A stretch of 64,000 nucleotides of DNA from Neobacillus vireti (GTDB lineage: Bacteria > Bacillota > Bacilli > Bacillales > Cytobacillaceae). Position numbers and translations under genes: made by a program. Positions 25,678 to 34,936 of the stretch are shown piece after piece. Under the pieces are notes generated by a model, which had not been told where the DNA came from, did not search any database, and saw only the letters and a program-made list of their open reading frames with translations. How positions within the stretch are numbered: the stretch's first letter is position 1; every line of letters begins with the position of its first letter. The stretch is from positions 79,998 through 143,997 of the forward strand of contig NZ_LDNB01000002.1 in the NCBI RefSeq assembly GCF_001026695.1, written 5' to 3'.

Positions 25678-25708
25678 TTAATGACCAAATGAACAAAATA
25701 GTCATTAA
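25678..25708. promoter_or_regulatory. TetR-operator-like inverted repeat before yhgE
   Basis: TTAATGAC (25678-25685) and GTCATTAA (25701-25708) are inverted with a 15-bp spacer, 5 bp before the AAAGGAGG ribosome site of yhgE. In B. subtilis yhgE is adjacent to the TetR-family gene yhgD, which is absent here. Confidence 0.5.
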
Positions 25709-25728
25709 TATAAAAGGAGGTATTCAAG

Positions 25729-27948
25729 GTGAAAAACATCTTGTTAAAGGAAGAGCTATTGACGATTTTCAAAAATAAAAAAGTGCTTATTCCGATTATC
25801 GCTGTAATGTTTGTCCCCGTTATGTATGCTGGGATGTTTTTATGGGCGTTTTGGGATCCGTATGACAAACTTGACGAGCTGCCTGTTGCGGTTGTGAATC
25901 AAGACGCAGGTGCAACACTTGACGGCAATCATCTTAAATTGGGTGATGACTTGGTTGCAAAGCTAAAGAAAAGCAAGGACTTTGGTTTTGAATTTGTTGA
26001 TAAAGAAGAAGGCTATACAAAGCTAAAAGAGCAAAAATATTATATGGTCATTGAAATTCCTAAGGATTTTTCCAAGAATGCGACCACCTTATTGGATGCA
26101 AATCCGAAAAAACTGGAGTTGATTTATACTCCAAACGAGAGCTATAACTTCCTTTCAGCGCAAATCGGCGGCACCGCAGCTGAAAAAATCAAAACGGCTG
26201 TTGCTGAAAAAGTAACCGAGACATATGCTGAAACAATGTTTAGCAAAATTACCGAGCTTGCGGTTGGCGTGGTTAAAGCAAGCGACGGTGCAGGCCAGTT
26301 GAGCGATGGTTCAGTTGATTTAAATAAAGGCTCCAAGGATTTAAATGAAGGTCTTGCGACGCTGGCAAAGAAATCGATTGAATTTAACAATGGGATGAAA
26401 ACAGCGGATTCTGGTGTTAAGGACATTGCTGACGGTAATAAAAACTTAAATAATGGTCTTGATCAACTGCTGGCTGGGCAAAAGCAGCTTGAGACTGCCT
26501 CTGGTCAGCTTGAAAACGGCAGTAAGGATTTACAAGCCGGTATTAAACAAGCAAAGGATGGCATTCAGACTATTAATGGTAAAATGCCTGAGGTTGTTGG
26601 TAGCACAGAACAAATAAAGACAGGTGCAAACACTTTGTCAACAAAATTAAATGAGTGGCAGCAAGGTTCAAAGAATGCTGCAGAAGGCGCTGAAACATTA
26701 AATCAAGGAATAATCGCTTTAAAAACACAATTAGAGCAAATGATGCCATTACTAGGTTCATTGCCAGATGCTCAAAAAGCAGCATTAGCAAAAGGGTTAC
26801 AGGACCTTGAAGATGGCAGCGTGCAATTAAAAGATGGGACAAAAACGTTATCCGATTCAGCTGGGCAATTATCAGCAGGAGCTAGTGTTTTATCTGATAA
26901 ACTGGGTGAATTAAAGAAAGGTCAGATTCAATTACAAAATGGAATCTCTCAACTATCTGAAGGGAGCAATTTACTTGAAGATGGTACGAACAAGCTTGTT
27001 GCTGGTCAACAGGATTTTACGTCTGGGATGAAGCAGTTTGGTGAAAAATTTACTGAAGCTAAAGCTGGTGGAGATAAACTTACTAGCGGAGCATCTGTCC
27101 TTGTTAGTGGCATGAATCAATTAACTGCAGGTTCTTCTGCGATCACTTCTGGGGCAGGACAATTAGCAGATGGGTCTGACCAATTAAAAGAGGGTACAAC
27201 AAAATTGTCTGATGGTGCCAAGGAATTAGCGGATAAGCTTGCAGATGGAGCCAAAGAAGCTTCAAAAGTCCATTCAGATGATAAAACCTATAATATGATG
27301 GCAGATCCAGTAAAACTCACCAACGAAAAAATTAATCATGTGCCAAACTATGGAACCGGATTTGCGCCATACTTCCTTTCACTTGGATTGTTTGTTGGTG
27401 CACTGCTGTTATCGATTGTTTTTCCGCTCCGTGATGCGGCGGTCGTGCCTTCAAGTGGTTTTAATTGGTTTATTAGCAAGTTTTCGATTATGGCTGGTGT
27501 TGGGATTATCCAAGCTATAGTTGCCGACATTATTCTTCTTGCAGGGTTAGGTCTTGAAGTTCAAAGTATACCGAACTTTATTTTGTTCTCAATCGTTACA
27601 AGTTTAACTTTTGTCACGTTAATTCAGCTTCTTGTATCGGTTTTTGCTGATGCTGGGCGTTTCCTTGCGATTGTTATCCTTATTTTCCAATTAACAACAA
27701 GTGCTGGGACATTCCCGCTTGAATTAATTCCAAACTTCTTACAGCATTTTAATGCATTCCTGCCAATGACCTATTCCGTTCAGGGCTTTAAGGCAGTAAT
27801 TTCAAGCGGCGACTTCAGCTTTATGTGGCAAAACATTATAATCCTTTTGAGCTTCCTTGCTGCATTCGCCCTTGTTACCATCTTGTATTTTATAGTGAGG
27901 CATAGACATCAGATTAAACATCAAAATACAACTTTAGTAAGTGAATAA
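25729..27948 (+). CDS. yhgE: YhgE/Pip family membrane protein
   Basis: A 739-aa protein with one membrane segment near the N-terminus (about 20-38), an exposed region of about 490 residues, and a C-terminal ABC-2-like membrane domain of about six segments (about 545-730). The middle (about 190-520) is a long series of short repeats of the form GxxxLxxGxxxL, expected to form an extended helical stalk. The family includes ESX/WXG100-secretion proteins such as YueB and phage-infection protein Pip. The GTG at 25729 has AAAGGAGG 8 nt upstream. The substrate is unknown. Confidence 0.86.
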   Translation: MKNILLKEELLTIFKNKKVLIPIIAVMFVPVMYAGMFLWAFWDPYDKLDELPVAVVNQDAGATLDGNHLKLGDDLVAKLKKSKDFGFEFVDKEEGYTKLKEQKYYMVIEIPKDFSKNATTLLDANPKKLELIYTPNESYNFLSAQIGGTAAEKIKTAVAEKVTETYAETMFSKITELAVGVVKASDGAGQLSDGSVDLNKGSKDLNEGLATLAKKSIEFNNGMKTADSGVKDIADGNKNLNNGLDQLLAGQKQLETASGQLENGSKDLQAGIKQAKDGIQTINGKMPEVVGSTEQIKTGANTLSTKLNEWQQGSKNAAEGAETLNQGIIALKTQLEQMMPLLGSLPDAQKAALAKGLQDLEDGSVQLKDGTKTLSDSAGQLSAGASVLSDKLGELKKGQIQLQNGISQLSEGSNLLEDGTNKLVAGQQDFTSGMKQFGEKFTEAKAGGDKLTSGASVLVSGMNQLTAGSSAITSGAGQLADGSDQLKEGTTKLSDGAKELADKLADGAKEASKVHSDDKTYNMMADPVKLTNEKINHVPNYGTGFAPYFLSLGLFVGALLLSIVFPLRDAAVVPSSGFNWFISKFSIMAGVGIIQAIVADIILLAGLGLEVQSIPNFILFSIVTSLTFVTLIQLLVSVFADAGRFLAIVILIFQLTTSAGTFPLELIPNFLQHFNAFLPMTYSVQGFKAVISSGDFSFMWQNIIILLSFLAAFALVTILYFIVRHRHQIKHQNTTLVSE

Positions 27949-27956
27949 GTTTTACG

Positions 27957-27986
27957 AACCAGCCGTTCCTCTCGGCTGGTTTTTTA
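27957..27986 (+). terminator. Terminator after yhgE
   Basis: AACCAGCCG (27957-27965) pairs with CGGCTGGTT (27973-27981), followed by a T-run. Confidence 0.92.
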
Positions 27987-28051
27987 AATATGAAATGAAA
28001 TCGATTTTTGAGTATATTAAATATAAGACTTAGATTTGGAGGAAGGTATAC

Positions 28052-28786
28052 ATGAAACTAACAGTTATCGGTTTTTGGGGCGGATACCCGAAACAGAATG
28101 CAGCAAGCTCTGGCTATTTACTTGAACATGATGGTTTTCAATTATTAATTGATTGCGGCAGCGGAGTTCTCTCCAAATTGCAAAATATCACTCAGCCTGA
28201 AGGACTGGATGCTGTCATCATTTCCCACTATCATCCTGATCACATTGCAGATATTGGTGTCCTGCAGCATGCTAGACTGATTCAAGGGTTTTTAGGCAAG
28301 GAATTCCCAACATTGCCGCTATATGGCCATGAATTTGACAAACATGAATTTGCCAAATTAACGTATAAAAATATCACAGAAGGGGTTGCCTATGATCCCA
28401 CTAGTACACTTGCGATTGGCCCATTCCAAGTTTCATTTTTAAAAACTAATCATCCTGTCCCATGTTACGCGATGAGAATGGAAGCAGGCGGGAAAGTGAT
28501 TGTGTACACGGCTGATAGTTCTTTTAAAGAAGAGTTTATCGAATTGTGCCGCAACGCCGATGTTTTACTATGTGAATGCAATTTCTACGGTTATCAAAAC
28601 GGCCAGTCAGCAGGACATATGAACAGCGTGGAGGCAGGGCAATTAGCAGAAAAAGCAGCTGTTAAACAGTTAATTCTTACTCATCTTCCCCATTACGGAA
28701 ATTTATCGGATTTAATTAGTGAGGCCTCGGACGAATATACTGGTATAATTAGACTTGCAGACGAGTTTCTAGCAATTTCACTATAA
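28052..28786 (+). CDS. yhfI: Metallo-beta-lactamase-fold hydrolase YhfI
   Basis: A 244-aa MBL-fold protein. The metal motif HYHPDHIADIG (HxHxDH) is near residue 54, with further ligands in TNHPVPCYAMR, YTADSSF and LTHLPHYG. It resembles the RNase Z/phosphodiesterase-like branch. The physiological substrate is unknown. The ATG at 28052 follows GGAGGAAGG, and lplJ begins 16 bp after its stop, so the pair forms an operon as in B. subtilis yhfI-lplJ. Confidence 0.88.
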   Translation: MKLTVIGFWGGYPKQNAASSGYLLEHDGFQLLIDCGSGVLSKLQNITQPEGLDAVIISHYHPDHIADIGVLQHARLIQGFLGKEFPTLPLYGHEFDKHEFAKLTYKNITEGVAYDPTSTLAIGPFQVSFLKTNHPVPCYAMRMEAGGKVIVYTADSSFKEEFIELCRNADVLLCECNFYGYQNGQSAGHMNSVEAGQLAEKAAVKQLILTHLPHYGNLSDLISEASDEYTGIIRLADEFLAISL

Positions 28787-28802
28787 GAAGGGGCAGAATA
28801 CA

Positions 28803-29792
28803 ATGTTATTTATCGATAATAAAGGCATCACCGACCCACGTATTAATCTGGCAATTGAAGAATATGCGTTGAAAAATCTTGATATCAACGAAACGTATTT
28901 ATTATTTTACATAAATGAACCATCCATCATCATTGGAAAAAACCAAAACACAATTGAAGAAATTAATACTGAGTATGTGGAGAGTAATGGGATTCACGTT
29001 GTTCGCAGGTTATCTGGCGGTGGAGCGGTATACCATGATCTCGGCAATTTGAATTTTAGTTTTATTACGAAGGATGATGGGGAAAGCTTTCATAATTTCC
29101 GCAAATTTACGGAGCCGGTGATAGCAGCACTGAACAAACTAGGTGTGAATGCACAGCTCAGTGGCAGAAATGATATTGAGGTAGAGGGAAGAAAAATTTC
29201 CGGAAATGCGCAGTTTTCAACAAAGGGAAGAATGTTCAGTCACGGCACCCTGATGCTTAATTCCGAAATAGAAAACGTTGTCTCAGCGTTAAGAGTTAAA
29301 AAAGATAAGATTGAATCAAAAGGAATTAAATCAGTCCGCAGCCGGGTGGCTAACATTTCCGAGTTCTTAACAGAAAAAATCGAAATAGGAGAGTTCCGTT
29401 CGCTGTTGTTAAAATACATTTTCGAAGGGCAAGAGCCAATCCCAGAATATGTGCTGACAGAAGAAGATTGGGAACAGATTCACCAGATCTCCAAAGAGCG
29501 CTACCGCAACTGGGAATGGAATTATGGAAAATCACCTAGTTTCAATCTTCAGCACTCCCATCGTTTTCCTGTTGGCTCCATCGATGTCCGGCTTGAAGTA
29601 AATAAAGGAATATTAGAGAATTGTAAGATTTACGGCGACTTTTTTGGTGTCGGCGACGTCAGTGAAATTGAAAATCGCTTAAAGAACATTCGTTATGAAA
29701 AAAGCGAAATTGAAAAAGCACTTTCAGCAATTGATACGAGTTATTATTTTGGGAAAATTACTAAGGAAGAATTTATTAACTTAATTTACTAA
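28803..29792 (+). CDS. lplJ: Lipoate-protein ligase LplJ
   Basis: A 329-aa lipoate ligase that adenylates free lipoate and attaches it to E2/GcvH proteins. The catalytic-domain motifs RRLSGGGAVYHDLGNLNFSF, GRNDIEVEGRKISGNAQF (with the active-site lysine) and the C-terminal accessory domain are complete. It matches B. subtilis LplJ in length. The ATG at 28803 follows AAGGGGCAG. A strong terminator follows. Confidence 0.93.
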   Translation: MLFIDNKGITDPRINLAIEEYALKNLDINETYLLFYINEPSIIIGKNQNTIEEINTEYVESNGIHVVRRLSGGGAVYHDLGNLNFSFITKDDGESFHNFRKFTEPVIAALNKLGVNAQLSGRNDIEVEGRKISGNAQFSTKGRMFSHGTLMLNSEIENVVSALRVKKDKIESKGIKSVRSRVANISEFLTEKIEIGEFRSLLLKYIFEGQEPIPEYVLTEEDWEQIHQISKERYRNWEWNYGKSPSFNLQHSHRFPVGSIDVRLEVNKGILENCKIYGDFFGVGDVSEIENRLKNIRYEKSEIEKALSAIDTSYYFGKITKEEFINLIY

Positions 29793-29828
29793 CATCAAAA
29801 AACACGGTGAAAATCGTGTTTTTTGATG
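29793..29828 (+). terminator. Terminator after lplJ
   Basis: CATCAAAAAACACG (29793-29806) and CGTGTTTTTTGATG (29815-29828) form a perfect 14-bp stem with an 8-nt loop. Confidence 0.9.
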
Positions 29829-29845
29829 CAAATTTATTTCTACAC

Positions 29846-29874
29846 TTGAATACTTAAGATTCTAGCAATATAAT
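29846..29874 (+). promoter_or_regulatory. Sigma-A promoter of lcfB
   Basis: TTGAAT (29846-29851), a 17-bp spacer and a perfect TATAAT (29869-29874). The predicted transcription start is about 29881. Confidence 0.8.
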
Positions 29875-29900
29875 ATATTTAGAAAATTTTTACGAATTTA

Positions 29901-29918
29901 TGAATGAGTATTCATTCA
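29901..29918. promoter_or_regulatory. FadR box in the lcfB leader
   Basis: TGAATGAGTATTCATTCA matches the B. subtilis FadR consensus (TGAATGA-MTAN-TCATTCA) at all but one position. It lies about 20-38 bp downstream of the predicted start of transcription, a position where a bound repressor blocks elongation. LcfB is a known FadR target, so induction by long-chain acyl-CoA is expected. Confidence 0.88.
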
Positions 29919-29934
29919 CTAGGGGAGGGAAAGC

Positions 29935-31497
29935 ATGAATCTATCATCGCAGCTTCATGAAACAGCTAAGAAATTTGCTAATAAACCGGCGTATTATTTT
30001 ATGGGTCAAACGAGTACGTATGCAGAATTAGATGGGGCGATCACAAAATTCGCTTCAGGTCTTGAAAAATTAGGGATCAAAAAAGGGGATCATATTGCCT
30101 TATTATTGGGGAACTCACCACATTTTGTGATTAGCTTATATGGGGCGCTGCGGCTAGGGGTAACCGTAATTCCCGTAAATCCAATTTATACACCAGATGA
30201 AATTGGCTATATATTAAATAACGGCGATGTGAAAACGGTCGTTGCACTTGACTTAGCGATCCCATTGGCGGAAAAAATGCATACGTTTCTGCCTAAAATA
30301 GAGAATTATGTATTCTGTGAAACAACGCCAAACAGTATTATCCAATCAGAAATTGCAAATCTTACTGTTTACTCAAAAATGAAATCGTTTTCAGATGTCG
30401 TTGCTGCGGGGGAATTGTCTTTTCAAGGTCCCGAACTAAAGGAAGATGATACCGCGATTATTCTTTATACCTCCGGAACTACCGGAAAACCAAAGGGGGC
30501 GATGTTAACCCATAAGAATTTATTTAGTAACGCCAACGATGTCAGCGGATACCTAAAAATGAATAATGATGACAGAGTAGTAACAGCGCTGCCAATGTTT
30601 CATGTTTTTTGCTTAACGGTATCCTTAAATGCACCATTATTAAGTGGTGCAACAATGTTAATTGTGCCGAAATTTAGTCCTAAGGAAATTTTTAAGCTTG
30701 TTAAAGACTATGAAGCAACTGTTTTTGCAGGTGTCCCGACCATGTATAATTTCCTTTATCAATATCCTGAAGGAAATCCTGATGACCTGAAATCATTGCG
30801 TTTGTGCATTTCAGGCGGGGCTTCGATGCCTGTCGCTTTATTAAAGAATTTTGAACAGAAATTTAATGTGTTGGTTTCTGAAGGGTATGGGTTATCAGAG
30901 GCGTCGCCTGTCACAAGCTTTAACCCGCTTGACCGACCGCGCAAGCCTGGCTCGATTGGTACATCAATACTAAGAGTGGAGAATAAAGTGGTCGATGAAT
31001 TAGGGGAAGAGGTTCCTGTTGGCGCTGTTGGTGAACTAATTGTCCGCGGGCCAAATGTAATGAAGGGCTATTATAAAATGCCGGAGGAAACTGCTGCAAC
31101 AATCCGCAATGGCTGGCTTCATACTGGTGATATGGCGAGAATGGATGAAGATGGATATTTCTATATCGTCGATCGGAAAAAGGATTTAATTCTTGTTGGC
31201 GGCTATAATGTTTATCCGCGTGAAGTAGAAGAAGTCATCTACAATCATCCGGATGTGGTTGAAGTCGCTGTTGTCGGTGTTCCCGACCCTAACCAAGGTG
31301 AAGCAGTAAATGCCTATGTTGTCAGAAAAAATCCGGAACTTAACAAGGAGCAAGTCCTCGAATATTGTAAGGAGCATCTTGCTAAGTATAAAGTCCCAAC
31401 CACAATTGAGTTTTTGGAGGAACTGCCTAAGAACACGACAGGGAAGATCTTAAGGCGTGCTCTTAAGGCTCAGGTTACACAAGCTGTTGGAAAATAA
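29935..31497 (+). CDS. lcfB: Long-chain fatty-acid--CoA ligase LcfB
   Basis: A 520-aa AMP-binding enzyme that activates long-chain fatty acids for beta-oxidation. Motifs: [18 protein letters not shown] (A3), [10 protein letters not shown] (A5), [16 protein letters not shown] (A7), [20 protein letters not shown] (A8) and [11 protein letters not shown] with the catalytic lysine (A10). The ATG at 29935 follows AGGGGAGGG. It carries its own promoter, FadR box and terminator, so it is a single-gene unit of the FadR regulon. Confidence 0.93.
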   Translation: MNLSSQLHETAKKFANKPAYYFMGQTSTYAELDGAITKFASGLEKLGIKKGDHIALLLGNSPHFVISLYGALRLGVTVIPVNPIYTPDEIGYILNNGDVKTVVALDLAIPLAEKMHTFLPKIENYVFCETTPNSIIQSEIANLTVYSKMKSFSDVVAAGELSFQGPELKEDDTAIILYTSGTTGKPKGAMLTHKNLFSNANDVSGYLKMNNDDRVVTALPMFHVFCLTVSLNAPLLSGATMLIVPKFSPKEIFKLVKDYEATVFAGVPTMYNFLYQYPEGNPDDLKSLRLCISGGASMPVALLKNFEQKFNVLVSEGYGLSEASPVTSFNPLDRPRKPGSIGTSILRVENKVVDELGEEVPVGAVGELIVRGPNVMKGYYKMPEETAATIRNGWLHTGDMARMDEDGYFYIVDRKKDLILVGGYNVYPREVEEVIYNHPDVVEVAVVGVPDPNQGEAVNAYVVRKNPELNKEQVLEYCKEHLAKYKVPTTIEFLEELPKNTTGKILRRALKAQVTQAVGK

Positions 31498-31518
31498 TTT
31501 TTATAGAAATTTTTAATG

Positions 31519-31547
31519 AAAAAGGCAGGCATTTCGCCTGCCTTTTT
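31519..31547 (+). terminator. Terminator after lcfB
   Basis: AAAAAGGCAGGC (31519-31530) and GCCTGCCTTTTT (31536-31547) form a 12-bp stem with a 5-nt loop. Confidence 0.92.
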
Positions 31548-31576
31548 AGAATTTATGTACTGAAGGGGTGAAAAAA

Positions 31577-32353
31577 TTGGAGCAAATTTTACTTGAGATT
31601 AAAGATCATGCGGCGGTAGTTACCATTGATCGGAGCGAAGCATTAAATGCTTTTAATTATGAGACATTACTTGAATTACAGAGCAAAGTGGAACAAATTA
31701 GTATCAACCTTGATATCCGCGCTGTCATATTTATTGGAGCAGGGGAAAAGGCCTTTAGTGTTGGTGCCGATTTAAAAGAACGAAAAAACCTTACAGATGA
31801 GCAAGTGAAGCGAAATTTATTTAAAATCAATGAGGTTTTCAATGCGATTGATCAACTGCCGCAGCCGACGATTGCAGCCATTAATGGCTTTGCCTTTGGC
31901 GGCGGTATGGAACTTGCTTTGGCCTGCGATTTTCGTTTTGCAGCAAAAGAGGCATTAATGGGGTTAACCGAAACAAGCCTTGCGATAATTCCAGGTGCTG
32001 GCGGGACACAGCGGCTTCCAAGACTAATCGGTCAGGCTAGGGCACTAGAGCTCATCCTGACCGCACGGCGGCTGACAGCAGATGAGGCTCTCAACTACGG
32101 GCTTGTTACGAAAGTTGTTGAGCGAATAAATTTGGTAAATGAGAGCCTATCCTTTTGCAGACAATTGCTTGCAAATGGTCCGATTGCGCTCCAGCAAGCA
32201 AAGTTTGCAATAAAAAATGGGATGAATGCCGACTTACATACAGGGCTTCAGATTGAACGAAAGGCATACGAGGTAACACTCCCGACTGAAGACCGCGTGG
32301 AGGCCTTACAAGCTTTTTCTGAAAAAAGAAAACCAATTTTTAAAGGGAAATAA
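31577..32353 (+). CDS. Enoyl-CoA hydratase family protein
   Basis: A 258-aa crotonase. Oxyanion-hole segments AFSVGADLKERK and AAINGFAFGGGMELAL are present, and both catalytic glutamates of true hydratases are retained (GGGMELAL and TETSLAIIPGAGGTQRL). Hydration of enoyl-CoA or methylglutaconyl-CoA-like substrates is therefore likely, in contrast to yhaR in this window. The TTG at 31577 has GAAGGGG 8 nt upstream; a GTG at 31568 overlaps that site. It is inserted between lcfB and yhfN relative to B. subtilis. Confidence 0.85.
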   Translation: MEQILLEIKDHAAVVTIDRSEALNAFNYETLLELQSKVEQISINLDIRAVIFIGAGEKAFSVGADLKERKNLTDEQVKRNLFKINEVFNAIDQLPQPTIAAINGFAFGGGMELALACDFRFAAKEALMGLTETSLAIIPGAGGTQRLPRLIGQARALELILTARRLTADEALNYGLVTKVVERINLVNESLSFCRQLLANGPIALQQAKFAIKNGMNADLHTGLQIERKAYEVTLPTEDRVEALQAFSEKRKPIFKGK

Positions 32354-32379
32354 AACATGGCAGCCGCCATGTTTTTTTT
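32353..32379 (+). terminator. Terminator after the crotonase gene
   Basis: AAACATGGC (32353-32361) pairs with GCCATGTTT (32366-32374), loop AGCC, followed by a run of eight T. Confidence 0.9.
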
Positions 32380-32452
32380 ATCCCTTGTTCTAATTTATCG
32401 CTTTTGTACTAAACTAAGTATAGAGAGGTTGTACACAAAGGGGGACAAAATC

Positions 32453-33727
32453 ATGGTAAGAAAAATGGGGGTCTATGCGGTTTTGGCCTTTGTCCTATTT
32501 GGATTATTTTTTTATTGGTACTTATTTTATTTCGCCGATACGAAACTGCCATTTGAATATGAGGGATCAAAAGCCGACCCATCAACTTTTCTTAATGGAA
32601 GAGAGCTAGATTTAAGCGAGGATTATTCGAAAATCAGAAACCTATTGTTTTTCTTATCGACTCCGTTCGAATGGCTTTTTTATTTTCTAATTTTATTATT
32701 TGGATTCTCAAAGGCATTTAAGCGCTGGGCTGAAAATACTTCTAAGTATAGACTGCTACAAACAGCCATCTATTTGATTTGGTTATCTTTTTTTTCCTTT
32801 GTAGCGACATTTCCATTAAACTACATTAGTTATTCTTTATCGAAAACGTACCATATTTCAACGCAAACCTTTGGCTCATGGATGAAGGATGAGCTAATTG
32901 ACTTTTGGATTAATTATGGAACCTGGTTAATTATTGTTCCTATTCTTTACTGGCTGATGAAAAAAAGTCAAAAGCGCTGGTGGCTTTATGGCTGGCTGTT
33001 ATCAATCCCGTTTACCATTTTCATGATGTTCCTGCAGCCGGTTGTCATCGACCCGTTGCATAATGATTTTTATCCTTTAAAAAATAAGGAGCTCGAAACG
33101 AAGATACTGACGCTTGCTGACAAAGCAGAGATTCCAGCGAGGCATGTTTTTGAAGTAAATATGGCCAATAAAACAAACGCTTTAAATGCTTATGTAACAG
33201 GGATTGGCTCTAACGCTCGAATTGTCCTTTGGGATACGACTTTAAATAGGCTGTCAGATAACCAAATTTTATTTATAATGGCCCATGAAATGTGCCATTA
33301 TGTCGAGAAGCATATTTATTTCGGGATTGGCGGCTACCTGCTGCTTTCGCTGCTCGGGCTTTACTTGACCTATAGGTTAATGAATTGGACTGCACGGCGT
33401 TTTGGCAAGGAACTGAAAATCTCAGATGTTAGGGATATTCGCTCACTCCCATTATTTTTCATGATTCTGTCCATGCTGTTATTTGTGGCAAGCCCTTTAA
33501 CAAATTTGACTTCCCGTTATGAAGAAACACGAGCTGATAGGTATGCAATTGAAATGACTAAAAATCCAGAGGCAGCGATCGCCTCTTTTCAAGAATTAAC
33601 TCGCTCGGGATTAAGTCAGGTGAACCCGCCGTTATTAGTAAAAATTTTCCGCTATACGCATCCTTCCATGCTTGACCGTATTTCCATGCTGGAGGAATAC
33701 GAGGTAAAACATCGAAATTTACAATAA
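32453..33727 (+). CDS. yhfN: M48 family membrane metallopeptidase YhfN
   Basis: A 424-aa Ste24/CAAX-protease-like integral membrane zinc peptidase. Hydrophobic segments cover most of the first 230 residues; the HEXXH zinc motif IMAHEMCHYVEKH is near residue 280, and the third ligand lies in ETRADRYAIEMT. Substrates in Bacillus are unknown. The ATG at 32453 follows AAAGGGGGAC; the longer open frame would begin inside the preceding terminator hairpin. Matches B. subtilis YhfN in length. Confidence 0.9.
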   Translation: MVRKMGVYAVLAFVLFGLFFYWYLFYFADTKLPFEYEGSKADPSTFLNGRELDLSEDYSKIRNLLFFLSTPFEWLFYFLILLFGFSKAFKRWAENTSKYRLLQTAIYLIWLSFFSFVATFPLNYISYSLSKTYHISTQTFGSWMKDELIDFWINYGTWLIIVPILYWLMKKSQKRWWLYGWLLSIPFTIFMMFLQPVVIDPLHNDFYPLKNKELETKILTLADKAEIPARHVFEVNMANKTNALNAYVTGIGSNARIVLWDTTLNRLSDNQILFIMAHEMCHYVEKHIYFGIGGYLLLSLLGLYLTYRLMNWTARRFGKELKISDVRDIRSLPLFFMILSMLLFVASPLTNLTSRYEETRADRYAIEMTKNPEAAIASFQELTRSGLSQVNPPLLVKIFRYTHPSMLDRISMLEEYEVKHRNLQ

Positions 33728-33774
33728 AAATAAGGCTAAAGACAAACACTCAATGTCTTTAGCCTTATTTTTAT
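33728..33774 (+). terminator. Terminator after yhfN
   Basis: AAATAAGGCTAAAGACA (33728-33744) and TGTCTTTAGCCTTATTT (33754-33770) form a perfect 17-bp stem followed by TTATT. Confidence 0.92.
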
Positions 33775-33869
33775 TAAAGAAAACTCGCCGATTGGCGAGC
33801 CCGTTAGGGCGAAGACAGAGGCGTAGTTGCCCTTATGCCTGTTAGGAAAGGTATACTTTCTTATCGGCC
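33774..33869 (+). repeat. Interspersed double-hairpin repeat, copy 2
   Basis: Same element as at 11944 and (inverted) 37799: AAAGAAAACTCGCCGATTGG, a CTCGCC/GGCGAG hairpin, the GGGCGAAGACAGAGGCGTAG core and a terminal GTTAGGAAAG...CTTTCTTATC hairpin. It follows the yhfN terminator. Confidence 0.9.
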
Positions 33870-33898
33870 AAAAAAAGAACCGCCATAACGACGGTTCT
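33870..33898 (-). terminator. Terminator of yhzC
   Basis: On the minus strand AGAACCG (33898-33892) pairs with CGGTTCT (33882-33876), followed by seven T. Confidence 0.8.
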
Positions 33899-33911
33899 GT
33901 TGGAGTGTGTT

Positions 33912-34148
33912 TTAAGTTCCAAATCGTTTATTAATTTCCTTCAGCTGCCCAGATAAACGGAGAAATAATTTTTTGTCCTGACGATCAATGGCCAAGTCAA
34001 TGTTCCGCAATAATTTTTCCTTTTCTACTGTAAGCTGGATTTCGGATAGGAGCATCTCGATGTATAAATCTTGGACGAAGTTCTCTTTCATTCGATTGCG
34101 TTTCATAGCACCAAGCTTCATTAATTCGGTGTATGATTTTTCATTCAT
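33912..34148 (-). CDS. yhzC: IDEAL-domain protein YhzC
   Basis: A 78-aa helical protein. The C-terminal half (LLSEIQLTVEKEKLLRNIDLAIDRQDKKLFLRLSGQL) fits the IDEAL domain, a short dimerising motif named for its conserved IDEAL-like sequence (here IDLAI). The ATG at 34148 follows AGAGGTGA; a GTG three codons upstream overlaps that site. It lies divergently beside comK as in B. subtilis. Function unknown. Confidence 0.78.
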   Translation of the reverse strand: MNEKSYTELMKLGAMKRNRMKENFVQDLYIEMLLSEIQLTVEKEKLLRNIDLAIDRQDKKLFLRLSGQLKEINKRFGT

Positions 34149-34338
34149 GAAAATCACCTCTGATGCTTTTTATAATTATATGGATTTTTTTGCTTAATAT
34201 CAACAATAATTATAATTTTCTGAAAAACATTTTCTTTAACATAAAATTTGTGAATAAATTAGCACATTTCAGAATTATGGGTGGAATCGTGAACCAGTAG
34301 TGGTAAGATGTGGTGGATACCAAAAAAAGGAGTTGAAT

Positions 34339-34917
34339 GTGTTGCAGGAAAAGGTAATAGAAGATTATGAGGTTAATTCTCGTACCATGTTTATTGTCCC
34401 GGTGAAATATGGAAGTAAAGTTTATTCCAAAATTTACGAAGTGGAGGATGTGTTTTTGTGTCCGTTAAGCCCACTGGAGATTATCAAAAAAAGCTGCAAT
34501 TATTTTGGAGTCGATTATGAAAGCAGGAGAAAGGGCTCTCGAAATATCATTGGCAATAAACGAAAGCTTCCGATTGTAATTGAATTAACTAACCAGCTCA
34601 TCTTTTTTCCTACGCTATCACCATATAGCAAGGAATGTATTTGGATTGCATCTGAACATGTGAAGGATTATCAGCGTATTGGGCCACAAGAGGCAATAAT
34701 CCTTTTCTATAATAAACAAACCCACCGCTTCCCAGTGCCCTGCTCAACAATTGAAGCGCAAATGTTAAAAACTTCGTTATTAAAAACAGAACTTCTGAAG
34801 AGAATAGAACATAATGAGAAAAGGCTAAATTATATATTGAGCAGAACTAAACTGCCCCAGGCATTAGAAACCACTAGTCAATACGAGAGTGAGTTTCATG
34901 TGAAAAATCCGAAATAA
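34339..34917 (+). CDS. comK: Competence transcription factor ComK
   Basis: A 192-aa homologue of ComK, the master regulator of DNA uptake genes. Conserved blocks include EDYEVNSRTMFIVP, SKIYEVEDVFLCPLSPLEIIKKSC, FFGVDYESRRKGS and IFFPTLSPYSKECIWIASEHVKDY. It binds paired AT-rich K-boxes in B. subtilis. The GTG at 34339 follows AAAGGAG by 6 nt; a TTG at 34342 is also possible, and the frame is open upstream to 34300 without a ribosome site. The gene is intact, so competence may be functional. Confidence 0.9.
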   Translation: MLQEKVIEDYEVNSRTMFIVPVKYGSKVYSKIYEVEDVFLCPLSPLEIIKKSCNYFGVDYESRRKGSRNIIGNKRKLPIVIELTNQLIFFPTLSPYSKECIWIASEHVKDYQRIGPQEAIILFYNKQTHRFPVPCSTIEAQMLKTSLLKTELLKRIEHNEKRLNYILSRTKLPQALETTSQYESEFHVKNPK

Positions 34918-34936
34918 TTGCTTCTTATTTCTTACG

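Noticed and set aside
34196..34338. ComK K-boxes in the comK promoter
   Set aside because: AT-rich A/T runs are present, but no AAAA-N5-TTTT pair with the correct spacing was found, so autoregulation is not claimed from sequence.
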